Part shown: piece by piece, positions 1 through 8,161 of the stretch
Layout: each line of letters begins with the position of its first letter
Numbering within the stretch: the stretch's first letter is position 1
Assembly (NCBI GenBank): GCA_033856025.1
Contig: JAWVFQ010000006.1
Span: 60,548 to 124,547 of the forward strand
DNA from: AC-38 sp033856025
Lineage (GTDB): Bacteria; Actinomycetota; Thermoleophilia; Solirubrobacterales; Solirubrobacteraceae
DNA: 64,000 nucleotides
Reading direction: 5' to 3'
Position numbers and translations under genes: made by a program
The notes under the pieces: model-generated
Database searches by the model: none
Told to the model about the DNA's origin: nothing
Seen by the model: the letters and a program-made list of their open reading frames with translations, nothing else

Positions 1-2
1 CC

Positions 3-203
3 ACGCTTATCGTGTGGGCGGACAAGGATCCGATCTTCACCGACAAGTACCGCGAGCGCCTGCAAGCGACCTTCCCCAACCACACCACGACCGTCCTCCA
101 CGGAGTCGGTCACTTCCTGCAATCCGACGCACCAGCGGAGTTCAGCGGAGCGATCGAGGCGTGGTGGGCCGACCTGGCCGGTGATGCCGGCACGGCCTCA
201 TAG
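3..203 (+). CDS. Alpha/beta-hydrolase C-terminus (partial, haloalkane-dehalogenase-like)
   Basis: Only the last 66 codons are in the window; the reading frame is open to the left edge. The segment has the end of an alpha/beta-hydrolase fold: a WADKDPIF strand-turn, where the Asp is typical of the acid residue after strand 6 or 7, then GVGHFLQ carrying the catalytic His, then a final helix. The pattern DKDP...F.NH....L.G.GHF.Q.D.P resembles haloalkane dehalogenases and related hydrolases, but without the nucleophile elbow the substrate cannot be assigned. An internal GTG at 12 is not a real start, because homology continues upstream of it. Confidence 0.75.
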   Translation, partial: TLIVWADKDPIFTDKYRERLQATFPNHTTTVLHGVGHFLQSDAPAEFSGAIEAWWADLAGDAGTAS

Positions 204-642
204 CTCGCGCGACGAGCGCCGCCCGGACTTCAGCAGAGCGTCTCATCGTCTGCGACGTGGATCCGAAGTCCTCGCGGCTTGCCGTCGACGACTTGGACGG
301 CGTCGCGTTTGCCCGCGCGAACCTGGTTGAGCACGGTCTGTCGCGCACCCCGAGGCGTCTGGTGTAGATCGAGACGCGATCGTCGGGATGGCGCGCGCGA
401 GCGGCCGCGATCCCGGCGCGCAAGCGAGCTCGGCGTGTCCACCCAGACGATCCGGCGATGGGTCGCCGCCCTCACCCGTGGAGCGGATGTTCGCCTTGAG
501 CCTGTCGATCGTCGCAGTTCGAGCGGATCTGGCAAGACGACGGCGTAGTCGTCGCTGTGGAGCCGAAGGGACCCTTCGCGGGGTACTTCCAGATGCTCGC
601 CCAAACCGCTGAATCCCGATCCGAGAACCGGGGTGACAATAG
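204..642. other. Gene-poor 439-bp stretch with a possible decayed HTH gene
   Basis: No open frame here looks like an intact gene. On the plus strand about 414-465 encodes ELGVSTQTIRRWV, a good match to the helix-turn-helix of MerR/excisionase-type proteins, but the flanking residues are low-complexity arginine-rich sequence and the frame has no convincing start. On the minus strand an open frame (230-604) ends in a plausible protein-like tail. Because the stretch abuts the 3' end of a tRNA gene, it may be the remnant of an inserted element. This is inference only: no duplicated tRNA 3' end is visible. Confidence 0.3.
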
Positions 643-716
<74 letters not shown>

Positions 717-755
717 GGGGGCGCGGGGTGGTGGCCGCCGCGCCGTGGGCTCCGG

Positions 756-761
756 AGTATA
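756..761 (-). promoter_or_regulatory. Possible -10 element for tRNA-Asp
   Basis: On the minus strand TATACT lies about 40 bp upstream of the tRNA 5' end, one base from the TATAAT consensus and in an otherwise very GC-rich region. No good -35 hexamer is visible 16-18 bp further upstream, so the call is tentative. Confidence 0.3.
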
Positions 762-829
762 GGACCGCAACTCCGCTCCCGTCCGGCGTGTTCTGGGGCC
801 ACTACGACCGCAGGAGGATGCGAGGCGCT

Positions 830-1657
830 ATGGGTTCAAGACTCTCTCGGGTGGCCGTCACCGTGATCGCGGCGGTGGCCTCATTGGCGGTGATCGCCTC
901 CGTGGCGATGGCCGCGAGGATCGTCGGGACGGACAACGGGGAGACCCTCACCGGCACCCCCAACCGCGACCTGATCAACGCGAAGGGCGGGGATGACACC
1001 GTCAACGCGCTGGCCCGCGGGGACTGGGTCCTGGGCGGGAAGGGGAACGACACGCTCAACCTCGGCGACGGCAATGACGTCGGCTTCGGCGGCGACGGCA
1101 ACGACACCGTCAACGGCGAGAACGGCCGCGACTTCGCGGGCGGCGGCGCCGGCGAGGACCAGCTCAATGGCGGCCAGGGCCGCGACCACCTCTCCGGTGG
1201 CGACGGCAACGACACCGTCAACGGCGACGACGACCGCGACTCGCTCTCGGGCGGCAAGGGCAACGACGCCGTGAACGGCGGCGACGGCCGCGACCGGATG
1301 TCCGGCGGCGAGGGCGATGACGTCCAGCACGGCGGCGCCGGCAACGACCGGATCTACGCCAACCTGGGCCGCGACGAGACGTTCGGCGGCGACGGCAACG
1401 ACGACCTGTGGGCCCTGGCCCGCGGCGACGTGTCGGGTCCCGGCGACACCGCCGGGGACACGATCCACGGCGAGGCCGGCAACGACACGATCCACGTCCG
1501 CGACGGCGAGGCCGACACGGTCGACTGCGGCGACGGGTTCGACGTCGTCATCGCCGACACGGTCGACGTCGTGTCCGGCGACTGCGAGCGCACGCGGCGC
1601 GCGGAGCCCATGCCCCAGCGGCGCGGGAACCCCGACCGCGGCGGCGACAACGCCTAG
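830..1657 (+). CDS. Secreted calcium-binding RTX-like repeat protein
   Basis: The 275-aa protein starts with a signal peptide (basic MGSRLSR, a hydrophobic stretch, cleavage after a VAMA-A site). Most of the rest is tandem hemolysin-type nonapeptide repeats of the GGDGNDTVNG/GGKGND type (about ten), which form a calcium-bound parallel beta-roll in known families. No catalytic domain and no type I secretion C-terminus is apparent, so it is probably an exported structural or calcium-binding surface protein, not a toxin. I chose ATG 830 because an AGGAGG ribosome site (812-817) lies 12 bp upstream; ATG 818 touches that site. It is monocistronic and followed by a strong hairpin. Confidence 0.75.
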   Translation: MGSRLSRVAVTVIAAVASLAVIASVAMAARIVGTDNGETLTGTPNRDLINAKGGDDTVNALARGDWVLGGKGNDTLNLGDGNDVGFGGDGNDTVNGENGRDFAGGGAGEDQLNGGQGRDHLSGGDGNDTVNGDDDRDSLSGGKGNDAVNGGDGRDRMSGGEGDDVQHGGAGNDRIYANLGRDETFGGDGNDDLWALARGDVSGPGDTAGDTIHGEAGNDTIHVRDGEADTVDCGDGFDVVIADTVDVVSGDCERTRRAEPMPQRRGNPDRGGDNA

Positions 1658-1686
1658 TCGCACGCGAAACGACAGACGCGCATCAG

Positions 1687-1714
1687 GAGGGGCCCCGGGA
1701 GACCGGGGCCCCTC
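1687..1714 (+). terminator. Terminator-like hairpin after the repeat-protein gene
   Basis: A perfect 12-bp GC stem (GAGGGGCCCCGG and its complement) closes a GAGA tetraloop. It lies between the stop at 1657 and the next start at 1755. There is no T-tract, as is common in high-GC actinobacteria. Confidence 0.55.
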
Positions 1715-1754
1715 TCATGCCGGCACCCGGGCCGTCCTCTAGGGTCCACTCGCC

Positions 1755-2597
1755 GTGAGCGTGCTGCAAGCCATCCTGCTCGGCGTGGTACAGGGGGTCA
1801 CGGAGTTCCTGCCGATCTCCTCGTCCGGCCACCTGATCCTCGTCCCGTGGCTGGGGAACTTCCACTACCTCCAGGACCACGAGCACTTCAACAAGACCTT
1901 CGACGTCGCCCTGCACCTGGGCACGCTGTTCGGGGTCTTCGCCTACTTCCGCGTCGAGATCCGCCAGATGATCGAGGGGCTGGCCGGCCTGGCCCGCCAC
2001 CGCGCGGTCACCAACGACTCCGAGCGGCTCGCGCTGATCATCGCCATCGGCACCATCCCCGCCATCATCGTCGGCGGGATCGGGCAGAACTGGATCGACG
2101 ACCACCTGGGCGAGCCCTGGCAGATCGCGATCTTCCTGGCCGTCTTCGGACTGCTGCTCGGCTGGGCCGACCGCCTGCCCCAGCGCCGCGGCATCGAGGG
2201 CATAAAGCCCCGCGACGCGCTGAAGATCGGCCTCGCACAGGCCGTCGCGCTCGCGCCGGGCGTCAGCCGCTCGGGCATCACCATCACGGCCGGCCGCGCC
2301 CTGGGCCTGGACCGCGACAGCGCCGCGCGCTTCTCCTTCCTGCTCCTCGTCCCCGCCGTGGGCGGGGCCGTCGTCCTGAAGGGCGCCGGCGTCGTCAAGG
2401 ACGGCCTGCCCCACGGCGCCGCCGGGCCGATGCTGGCCGGGATCGTCGCCGCGGCGATCTCCTCCTACTTCGCCATCGCCTGGCTGCTGGCCTACGTGCG
2501 CCGCAACTCCTACGACGTGTTCGTCGTCTACCGGCTGATCGCCGCCGCGATCATCCTGCTGCTCATCGCCACCGGGATCAAGGACGCGAACTTCTAG
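1755..2597 (+). CDS. uppP: Undecaprenyl-diphosphatase UppP/BacA
   Basis: This integral membrane enzyme recycles undecaprenyl diphosphate to the monophosphate carrier used for peptidoglycan and other wall polymers. The 280-aa length is normal for the family. The N-terminal signature GVTEFLPISSSGH (residues about 14-26) contains the catalytic Glu, Ser and His region, and PGVSRSGITI (about 167-177) is the second conserved motif with the essential Arg. Several hydrophobic helices follow. The start is GTG, giving MSVLQAILLG, at the usual family start. The P450 gene follows after only 7 bp, so the two may be cotranscribed, although no functional link is known. Confidence 0.95.
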   Translation: MSVLQAILLGVVQGVTEFLPISSSGHLILVPWLGNFHYLQDHEHFNKTFDVALHLGTLFGVFAYFRVEIRQMIEGLAGLARHRAVTNDSERLALIIAIGTIPAIIVGGIGQNWIDDHLGEPWQIAIFLAVFGLLLGWADRLPQRRGIEGIKPRDALKIGLAQAVALAPGVSRSGITITAGRALGLDRDSAARFSFLLLVPAVGGAVVLKGAGVVKDGLPHGAAGPMLAGIVAAAISSYFAIAWLLAYVRRNSYDVFVVYRLIAAAIILLLIATGIKDANF

Positions 2598-2604
2598 CCC
2601 GAGC

Positions 2605-4029
2605 ATGACCGTCGCCACCCCCGAGCCGGTCTCGTTCAACCCGTTCCGGCGGATGGCCAGCGACCTGCGCATCGAGCGCTCCTGGGACGGCGAGCTCCCA
2701 CCCGGGCCCAGGAACTTCTCCGTCGAGCGCACCTACCGGATCGCCCGCGATCCGCTGCCGATCCTGCTCGACGCCTACCGCGAGTACGGGCCCGTGTTCA
2801 GCATGCGAATCCTCCACGCGTCGGGGATCTTCATGCTCGGCCCCGCGGCGAACCACTACATGCTGGTGGAGAACGCGCCGAACTTCCGCTGGCGCGACGG
2901 CGGCTTCGTGGACCTGATCCCGCTCCTGGGGGACGGCCTGCTGACGATCGACGGCGACTACCACCGCCGCGCCCGCCACATCATGCTGCCCGCCTTCCAC
3001 CGCGAGCGGATCGCCGCGACCCAGGGCGTGATGGTGGAGGAGACGCTGCGCGCGCTCGAGGCCCTGCGCCCCGGCGACACCTTCGACCTCTACCACTGGA
3101 CCCGCGCACTGGCCATGCGCATCGCCATGCGCGCGCTGTTCGGCTTCCACGATCCGGGGACCGACGTCGACGTGGCCGAGGAGTTCGAGCGCGCGCTGTC
3201 CTACTACGGCACCGACTACGCGCTGCGCTCGCTGCGCGGCCCGCGCACCCCGTGGTCGCGGATGCACGAGTCGCGCCGGCGGCTGGACCGCGTCATCTAC
3301 GCCGAGATCGCCCGCCGCCGCGCGCAGGACGACTTCGGCGAGGACATCCTCAGCCTGCTCATTCAGGCCCGCGACGACGACGGCTCCGCCTACACCGATC
3401 GCGAGCTGCGCGACCAGCTGATGACGCTGCTCTTCGCCGGCCACGACACGACCACCTCGACGGTCTCCTTCCTGTTCTACGAGCTGGCTCGCCATCCCGG
3501 CGTGCTGGCCGGGCTGCTGGAGGAGCAGGACGCCGTCCTGGGCGGCCGCGAGCCGGGTGCCGCCGATGTCACCGGCGAGTCCCTGCCCCGCCTGGAGATG
3601 GCCTTCGAGGAGACCCTGCGGCTGTACCCGCCGGCCTGGGTCGGTCCGCGGCGCTCGGTGGAGGCCTTCGAGTTCGCCGGGCACCGGATCCCCGGCGGCG
3701 TGCCGGCCAGCTACTGCAGCTGGGCCTCGCACCGCCTGCCCGAGGTGTTCCCCGAGCCCGAGGCGTTCGTGCCCGAGCGCTTCAGCCCCGAGAACAAGGC
3801 CAAGCTGGCCAAGGGCGCCTACGTCCCGTTCGGCGGCGGCAGCCGGACGTGCATCGGGATGCGCTTCGGCCAGATGGAGATCCGCACCATCGCGACGCTG
3901 CTGCTCCAGCGGCTGCGCCTGGGCCTGGTCCCGGGCCACACGATGACCGTCCGCCAGATGCCGACGCTCTCGCCGCGGGGCGGTCTGCCGATGGTCGCCC
4001 AGGGTCGCGACGCGCCCCTGCCCCGATAG
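2605..4029 (+). CDS. Cytochrome P450
   Basis: This 474-aa haem-thiolate monooxygenase has all the hallmark motifs: I-helix AGHDTTTS (about residues 278-285) for O2 activation, the K-helix ExxR as EETLR (about 335), and the haem loop FGGGSRTCIG with Cys about 416 as the axial ligand. There is no membrane anchor and no fused reductase, so it needs separate ferredoxin-type electron donors. The overall pattern, with a long N-terminus and VPFGGGSRTCIGMRFG, resembles bacterial CYP110-like enzymes, often fatty-acid or terpenoid oxidases; the substrate cannot be read from sequence. It lies directly downstream of uppP. Confidence 0.93.
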   Translation: MTVATPEPVSFNPFRRMASDLRIERSWDGELPPGPRNFSVERTYRIARDPLPILLDAYREYGPVFSMRILHASGIFMLGPAANHYMLVENAPNFRWRDGGFVDLIPLLGDGLLTIDGDYHRRARHIMLPAFHRERIAATQGVMVEETLRALEALRPGDTFDLYHWTRALAMRIAMRALFGFHDPGTDVDVAEEFERALSYYGTDYALRSLRGPRTPWSRMHESRRRLDRVIYAEIARRRAQDDFGEDILSLLIQARDDDGSAYTDRELRDQLMTLLFAGHDTTTSTVSFLFYELARHPGVLAGLLEEQDAVLGGREPGAADVTGESLPRLEMAFEETLRLYPPAWVGPRRSVEAFEFAGHRIPGGVPASYCSWASHRLPEVFPEPEAFVPERFSPENKAKLAKGAYVPFGGGSRTCIGMRFGQMEIRTIATLLLQRLRLGLVPGHTMTVRQMPTLSPRGGLPMVAQGRDAPLPR

Positions 4030-4043
4030 CGTTCCCGCCCGCC

Positions 4044-4820
4044 GTGCCGCCTCGCGCCTCCGTCCTGCTGCTCGCGTGCCTGCTCGCCCTGCCCGGGTGC
4101 GGCGGGTCGTCCAAGCCCAAGCCGAACGACACGCGCAACCGCGGGGGAACGGCGTCGCGGCTCGTCGACCCCACGCCGCGCGAGTCGGTCAAGGACGTCA
4201 TCGATCGCATCCACGGCGCCGCGACGGCCAGCGGCTGCGAGGCCGTCAAGGGGCTGCTGCACTCCACCTACGGCGACGTGTCCCAGGACGCCTGCGACGC
4301 CGTCAAAGCCGAGATCGACGGGTTCCGCAGCCCGCACGGCGCGGTCTACAGGACCGGCGCGGCGATCGACTACGAGACCACGGCCGGCCAGCACCGGACC
4401 GCCGCGATGGTCCTGGACTCCGACCGCACGTACCGGATCGACTTCGTGATCGACGTGCCGGGCGCCACGGTGGGCAGCCCGCGCGCGGGCGCGTTCGACC
4501 GCAACGCGCTGGCCGTCGTGCGGGCGATGCAGTCCGGCGACTGCGACGCGTTCCTGCGCCTGACCGCGCGGACCATCGGACTCGGCGTGGGCCCCGACGC
4601 CGAGGTCTGCCGCCGGGTCTCCGACGTGCCGCTGCGGCGCGAGCTGGTGGCCAACCCGTCGGCTCGGCCGATCCCCCTGGGCGGCAACGCCTGGCTCGCC
4701 TTCTACAAGCTGCGCACGCGGCCCGACGCCTACTACACGATGGTCATGGCGCGCGAGGACACCGTCGGCCGGGGCGGCGCCTCGCGCTACGTGCTGGTCA
4801 ACGCGCTGCCGGCGGGCTGA
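4044..4820 (+). CDS. Putative lipoprotein of unknown function
   Basis: The protein has 258 residues. It starts at GTG 4044 with a short n-region, a leucine-rich h-region and a lipobox LPGC with Cys19 as the probable lipidated residue, followed by a Gly/Ser/Lys linker. The mature part contains two similar halves with Cys pairs (SGCEAVK...DACDAVK and SGDCDAF...EVCRRV), suggesting a duplicated disulfide-bonded domain. I do not recognise a family. Its 3' end overlaps the convergent NagZ-like gene by 23 bp. Confidence 0.7.
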   Translation: MPPRASVLLLACLLALPGCGGSSKPKPNDTRNRGGTASRLVDPTPRESVKDVIDRIHGAATASGCEAVKGLLHSTYGDVSQDACDAVKAEIDGFRSPHGAVYRTGAAIDYETTAGQHRTAAMVLDSDRTYRIDFVIDVPGATVGSPRAGAFDRNALAVVRAMQSGDCDAFLRLTARTIGLGVGPDAEVCRRVSDVPLRRELVANPSARPIPLGGNAWLAFYKLRTRPDAYYTMVMAREDTVGRGGASRYVLVNALPAG

Positions 4821-5904
4821 GCCCCAGCCGCGCCTTGAGCGCGAGCACGCGGGCCGCCGCCTCGCGCACGCGCGCGCGAAACGCCCGGTCGCCGCGCGCC
4901 CGGGCCAGGAAGGCGCGCGAGATCGGCCGAAACGAGCCGTCGCCGGTCATCAGGATCAGGTCCGCGCCGGCCAGCAGCGAGCGCTGGGCCGCCGTCTCGA
5001 CGCTGGAGCGCGCCAGCACCGCCCGCGCCTCGATCGAGTCGGTGATGACCGCGCCGCGGAACCCCAGTCGCCGCCGCAGCAGGTCGCGCAGGAGGAGTCG
5101 CGACTGCGACGCCAGGTGGCCGGGGTCGACGTTGGGATAGGTGGCGTGCGAGGCCATGATCAGCGGGACGCTCGCGGCGATGGCCGCGCGGAAGGGGCCC
5201 AGGTCGCCTCGGGTGAGCGGCATGGTGGCCGGCGCGTCGTCGGTGTTCGCGCGGGCGGCGCCCATCCCGGGGAAGTGCTTGGCCGTGGCCGCCACCCCGC
5301 CCGCGGCGTACGCCCGCACGGCCGCGGCGACCGACGGCCCGGCGGTCGGCGGCGGGAACGTCCGGGCGGCCAGGGCCGAGCCGGGGCGGCGCAGGTCGGC
5401 CACGGGCGCGAGCGTCACGTTCACGCCGACCGCCCGCAGGTCGCGCGCGGCCTGGCGGGCCGCCGCCCCGGCCGCGCCCGGCGTGACCTGGTCCGACTCG
5501 GCGGCGTGTGGCGCCGCCCACGGGAGGATGTGGAACGTCCCGCCCTCCTGGTCGGTCATCACGAGCGCGCGGCGCCCCGACGCGCGCTGGAGCGAGGCGG
5601 TCAGCGCGCGCAGCTGGCCGGGATCGGCCACGTTGCCGCCGAACAGGATCACGCCGGCCACCCGGCCTTCGCGCAGCGCGCGGGTCACGTACTCCGGCGC
5701 CGTCGTCCCGCCGAAGGCGAGCACCAGCACCTCTCCCACCTGCCGGCGCAGGGAGAGGCGGTCCACCGCCGCGCGCCGCGCGGGCGAAGCCGGGGCCGTC
5801 CCCGTGGCTGGAGACGAGGCGGTGCGGGCGTGAGGCGGCGGAGCGCTTGACGACCCGCAGCCGGCCAGCAGCACGAGGGACAGGAGGCAGGCGGCGGCGC
5901 GCAC
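4798..5904 (-). CDS. Glycoside hydrolase family 3 lipoprotein (NagZ-like beta-N-acetylhexosaminidase)
   Basis: This 368-aa protein starts at GTG with a signal peptide and lipobox LLAGC (Cys16), so it is likely anchored outside the membrane. The TIM-barrel shows the GH3/NagZ hallmarks TDQEGG, KHFPGMGAARANTDD (the NagZ loop that carries the catalytic His-Asp pair in known enzymes) and ITDSIEA with the presumed nucleophile Asp. Known NagZ enzymes remove N-acetylglucosamine from muropeptides; an extracytoplasmic lipoprotein form is typical of Gram-positives. Its 3' end overlaps the lipoprotein gene on the other strand. Confidence 0.88.
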   Translation of the reverse strand: MRAAACLLSLVLLAGCGSSSAPPPHARTASSPATGTAPASPARRAAVDRLSLRRQVGEVLVLAFGGTTAPEYVTRALREGRVAGVILFGGNVADPGQLRALTASLQRASGRRALVMTDQEGGTFHILPWAAPHAAESDQVTPGAAGAAARQAARDLRAVGVNVTLAPVADLRRPGSALAARTFPPPTAGPSVAAAVRAYAAGGVAATAKHFPGMGAARANTDDAPATMPLTRGDLGPFRAAIAASVPLIMASHATYPNVDPGHLASQSRLLLRDLLRRRLGFRGAVITDSIEARAVLARSSVETAAQRSLLAGADLILMTGDGSFRPISRAFLARARGDRAFRARVREAAARVLALKARLGLSPPAAR

Positions 5905-5926
5905 GCCGCGGACCGTAGCGACGGCC

Positions 5927-8158
5927 TCAGCGAAGCGACGCGACCTGCGACCGGAACGGCGCCGGGTCGCGCAACAGCTCCGTCATCGCGTCACGGCCCA
6001 CCGGCCGCGTGAAGAGGAAGCCCTGGCCCAGCCCGCAGCCGAGCTCCAGCAGGCGGCGGCGCTGCTCGTCGCGCTCGATCCCCTCGGCGATCACGCGCAG
6101 CGAGAACGACTCGCCGAGGTCGATGATCGCCCGGGCCAGCGTGGAGTCGGCGTCCGCGCCGTCGATGTCGTCCACGAACGCCTTGTCGATCTTGAGGATG
6201 TCGATGGGGAACCGGCGCAGGTACTGCAGCGAGCTGTAGCCGGTCCCGAAGTCGTCCACGGCCAGCGACACGCCCAGCGACTTGAGCTGCTTGAGCTTGA
6301 GGATCGTCGCCTCGATGTCGTGCATCAGGACCGTCTCGGTGATCTCGAGCACCAGCCGCCGGGGGTCCAGCCCGGCCCGCTCCAGCGCGGCGTTGACGTC
6401 CTCCACCATCCCGGGGGCCTGGAGCTGGCGGCCGGACAGGTTCACGCACACGCCGAAGTCCTCGTCGCCGGGACGGTCGGCCAGCCACGCGGCGCCCTGC
6501 GCGCACGCCGCGCGCAGCACCCAGCGCCCGAGCTGGGGCATCAGCTGGGTGTCCTCGGCCAGGGGGATGAAGGAATTCGGCGGGACGAGCCCGCGCTCGG
6601 GATGGCGCCAGCGCACCAGCGCCTCCACGCAGCGCACGTCGCCGCTCTCCAGGTCCACGATCGGCTGGTAGTCCAGGACGAGCTCGTCGCGCTCGACCGC
6701 GCGCTGGAGGTCGGCCTCCATCTCCACGCGCTCCATGACGGCCGTGTGCATGGCCGGCTCGAAGACCTCGTAGCGGCCCTTCCCCGACGCCTTGGCCCGG
6801 TACATGGCCAGGTCGGCGTTGCGGATGGGGTCATCCACCGTCGAGTGGCCCATCGCGATGCCGATGCTCGCGGTCACGAAGACCTCGCGCCCGGATATTT
6901 GGAACGGCGCCTCCAGCGCGAAGAGGATGCGCATGGCCGCGCGCTCGGCGGACGCCTGGTCGCCCACGTCCTCGAGCAGGACGGCGAACTCGTCGCCCCC
7001 GAAGCGCGAGGCGGTATCGCCCGGGCGGATGCACTCGCTCAGGCGCTCGGCCACCGCCACCAGCAGCTCGTCGCCCGCGGCGTGGCCCAGCGAGTCGTTG
7101 ACCATCTTGAAGCGGTCGAGGTCGAGGAACAGGACGGCGAGCGGCGCGCGGGTGCGGTGCGCGCGCTTGAGTCCCTGGTCGAGGCGGTCGACCAGCAGCG
7201 CGCGGTTGGGCAGCCCGGTCAGGGCGTCGTGGAACGCCTGGTGCAGCGCGTCCTCGACGGTCTTGGCGTCGGTCAGCGCCAGCGAGGCCGACTCGGCGAG
7301 CGCGAGCAGGGCGGCGCGCTCGGCGTCGTCGTACGTGCGCCCGGGGCGGCTCGTGGCCACGACCAGGCTCCCCACCACCACGCCGTCCTCGCGCACCGGC
7401 GCGGCGGCGGCGGCCTGGAAGCCGCGCGACGCGTACTCGGGCAGCGCCTGGCTCGCCTCGGCGTAGCCCTCCAGCTCCACGAGCCGGTCCTCGGCAATCG
7501 CCTGGCCGCCGACGCCCTCGCCGACACGACCGCGGCGGATCTCCTCCAGCAGCTCCGGGTCGATCCCCGCGCTGGCCACGACCACCATGGCCCGCGGGTC
7601 CAGCGGGTCCACCAGGCGCAGCGCGGCGGTCTCGTCGCCCACCAGCCGCGACGCGCCCTCGACCACTGCGTCCAGCACCTCGTGGCGCGACGCCCGCGAC
7701 GCGATCATGCGCTGGACGTTGGACAGGCACTCCAGCAGCGCCTGGCGCTGGAGCATCCGCCGCGTCAGAGTGAGCACGCGGGCCATGCCGCGCAGCAGGT
7801 CGGTCTCCTCGCGCGAGAACCCGCCGCCGCCCACGCGGGCGACCAGCAGACGGCCGGAGTCGGCCGCCTCGAGGTCCACGGCGACGGAGCTGCACCGGCC
7901 GAGGCCGGGGAGATCCGTCTCGGCCGTGTCGCGGGCGCCGATGGCCGCCAGCTCGGCGGCCGGCGCGGTCCCAGCGGGGAAGCCGATCGACGCGTCGAGC
8001 CCGCCGCACGAGACGATCGCGGCGACCTCGGCGTCCAGTGCCTCGGCGGCGCGCTCGACGGCGCCGCGCACGGCGGAGGCCTCGTCCGGGAAGGACGAGA
8101 CGAGCGCGAGGAACTCGGCGAGCTGCTGAGTGGACCAGCTCTCAGCGGTCTGCGGCAC
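5927..8158 (-). CDS. GAF-GGDEF-EAL bifunctional c-di-GMP signalling protein
   Basis: This 743-aa cytoplasmic protein has two N-terminal GAF-like sensory regions (about 1-150 and 150-300), then a GGDEF domain with intact RFGGDEF (about 385-391), then an EAL domain with VEALVRW (about 510) and downstream DDFGTGYSS and ExxGVSLAVDD-type motifs. Both the synthase and phosphodiesterase motifs look complete, so net activity cannot be predicted. The start is GTG 8158, 3 bp after the stop of the FIST gene, so the pair is very likely one operon in which FIST senses a ligand and this protein sets c-di-GMP. Confidence 0.9.
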   Translation of the reverse strand: MPQTAESWSTQQLAEFLALVSSFPDEASAVRGAVERAAEALDAEVAAIVSCGGLDASIGFPAGTAPAAELAAIGARDTAETDLPGLGRCSSVAVDLEAADSGRLLVARVGGGGFSREETDLLRGMARVLTLTRRMLQRQALLECLSNVQRMIASRASRHEVLDAVVEGASRLVGDETAALRLVDPLDPRAMVVVASAGIDPELLEEIRRGRVGEGVGGQAIAEDRLVELEGYAEASQALPEYASRGFQAAAAAPVREDGVVVGSLVVATSRPGRTYDDAERAALLALAESASLALTDAKTVEDALHQAFHDALTGLPNRALLVDRLDQGLKRAHRTRAPLAVLFLDLDRFKMVNDSLGHAAGDELLVAVAERLSECIRPGDTASRFGGDEFAVLLEDVGDQASAERAAMRILFALEAPFQISGREVFVTASIGIAMGHSTVDDPIRNADLAMYRAKASGKGRYEVFEPAMHTAVMERVEMEADLQRAVERDELVLDYQPIVDLESGDVRCVEALVRWRHPERGLVPPNSFIPLAEDTQLMPQLGRWVLRAACAQGAAWLADRPGDEDFGVCVNLSGRQLQAPGMVEDVNAALERAGLDPRRLVLEITETVLMHDIEATILKLKQLKSLGVSLAVDDFGTGYSSLQYLRRFPIDILKIDKAFVDDIDGADADSTLARAIIDLGESFSLRVIAEGIERDEQRRRLLELGCGLGQGFLFTRPVGRDAMTELLRDPAPFRSQVASLR

Positions 8159-8161
8159 GCG

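Noticed and set aside
830..1657. RTX toxin
   Set aside because: Only the calcium-binding repeats are present; there is no hydrophobic pore-forming region, no acylation gene and no type I secretion genes nearby.
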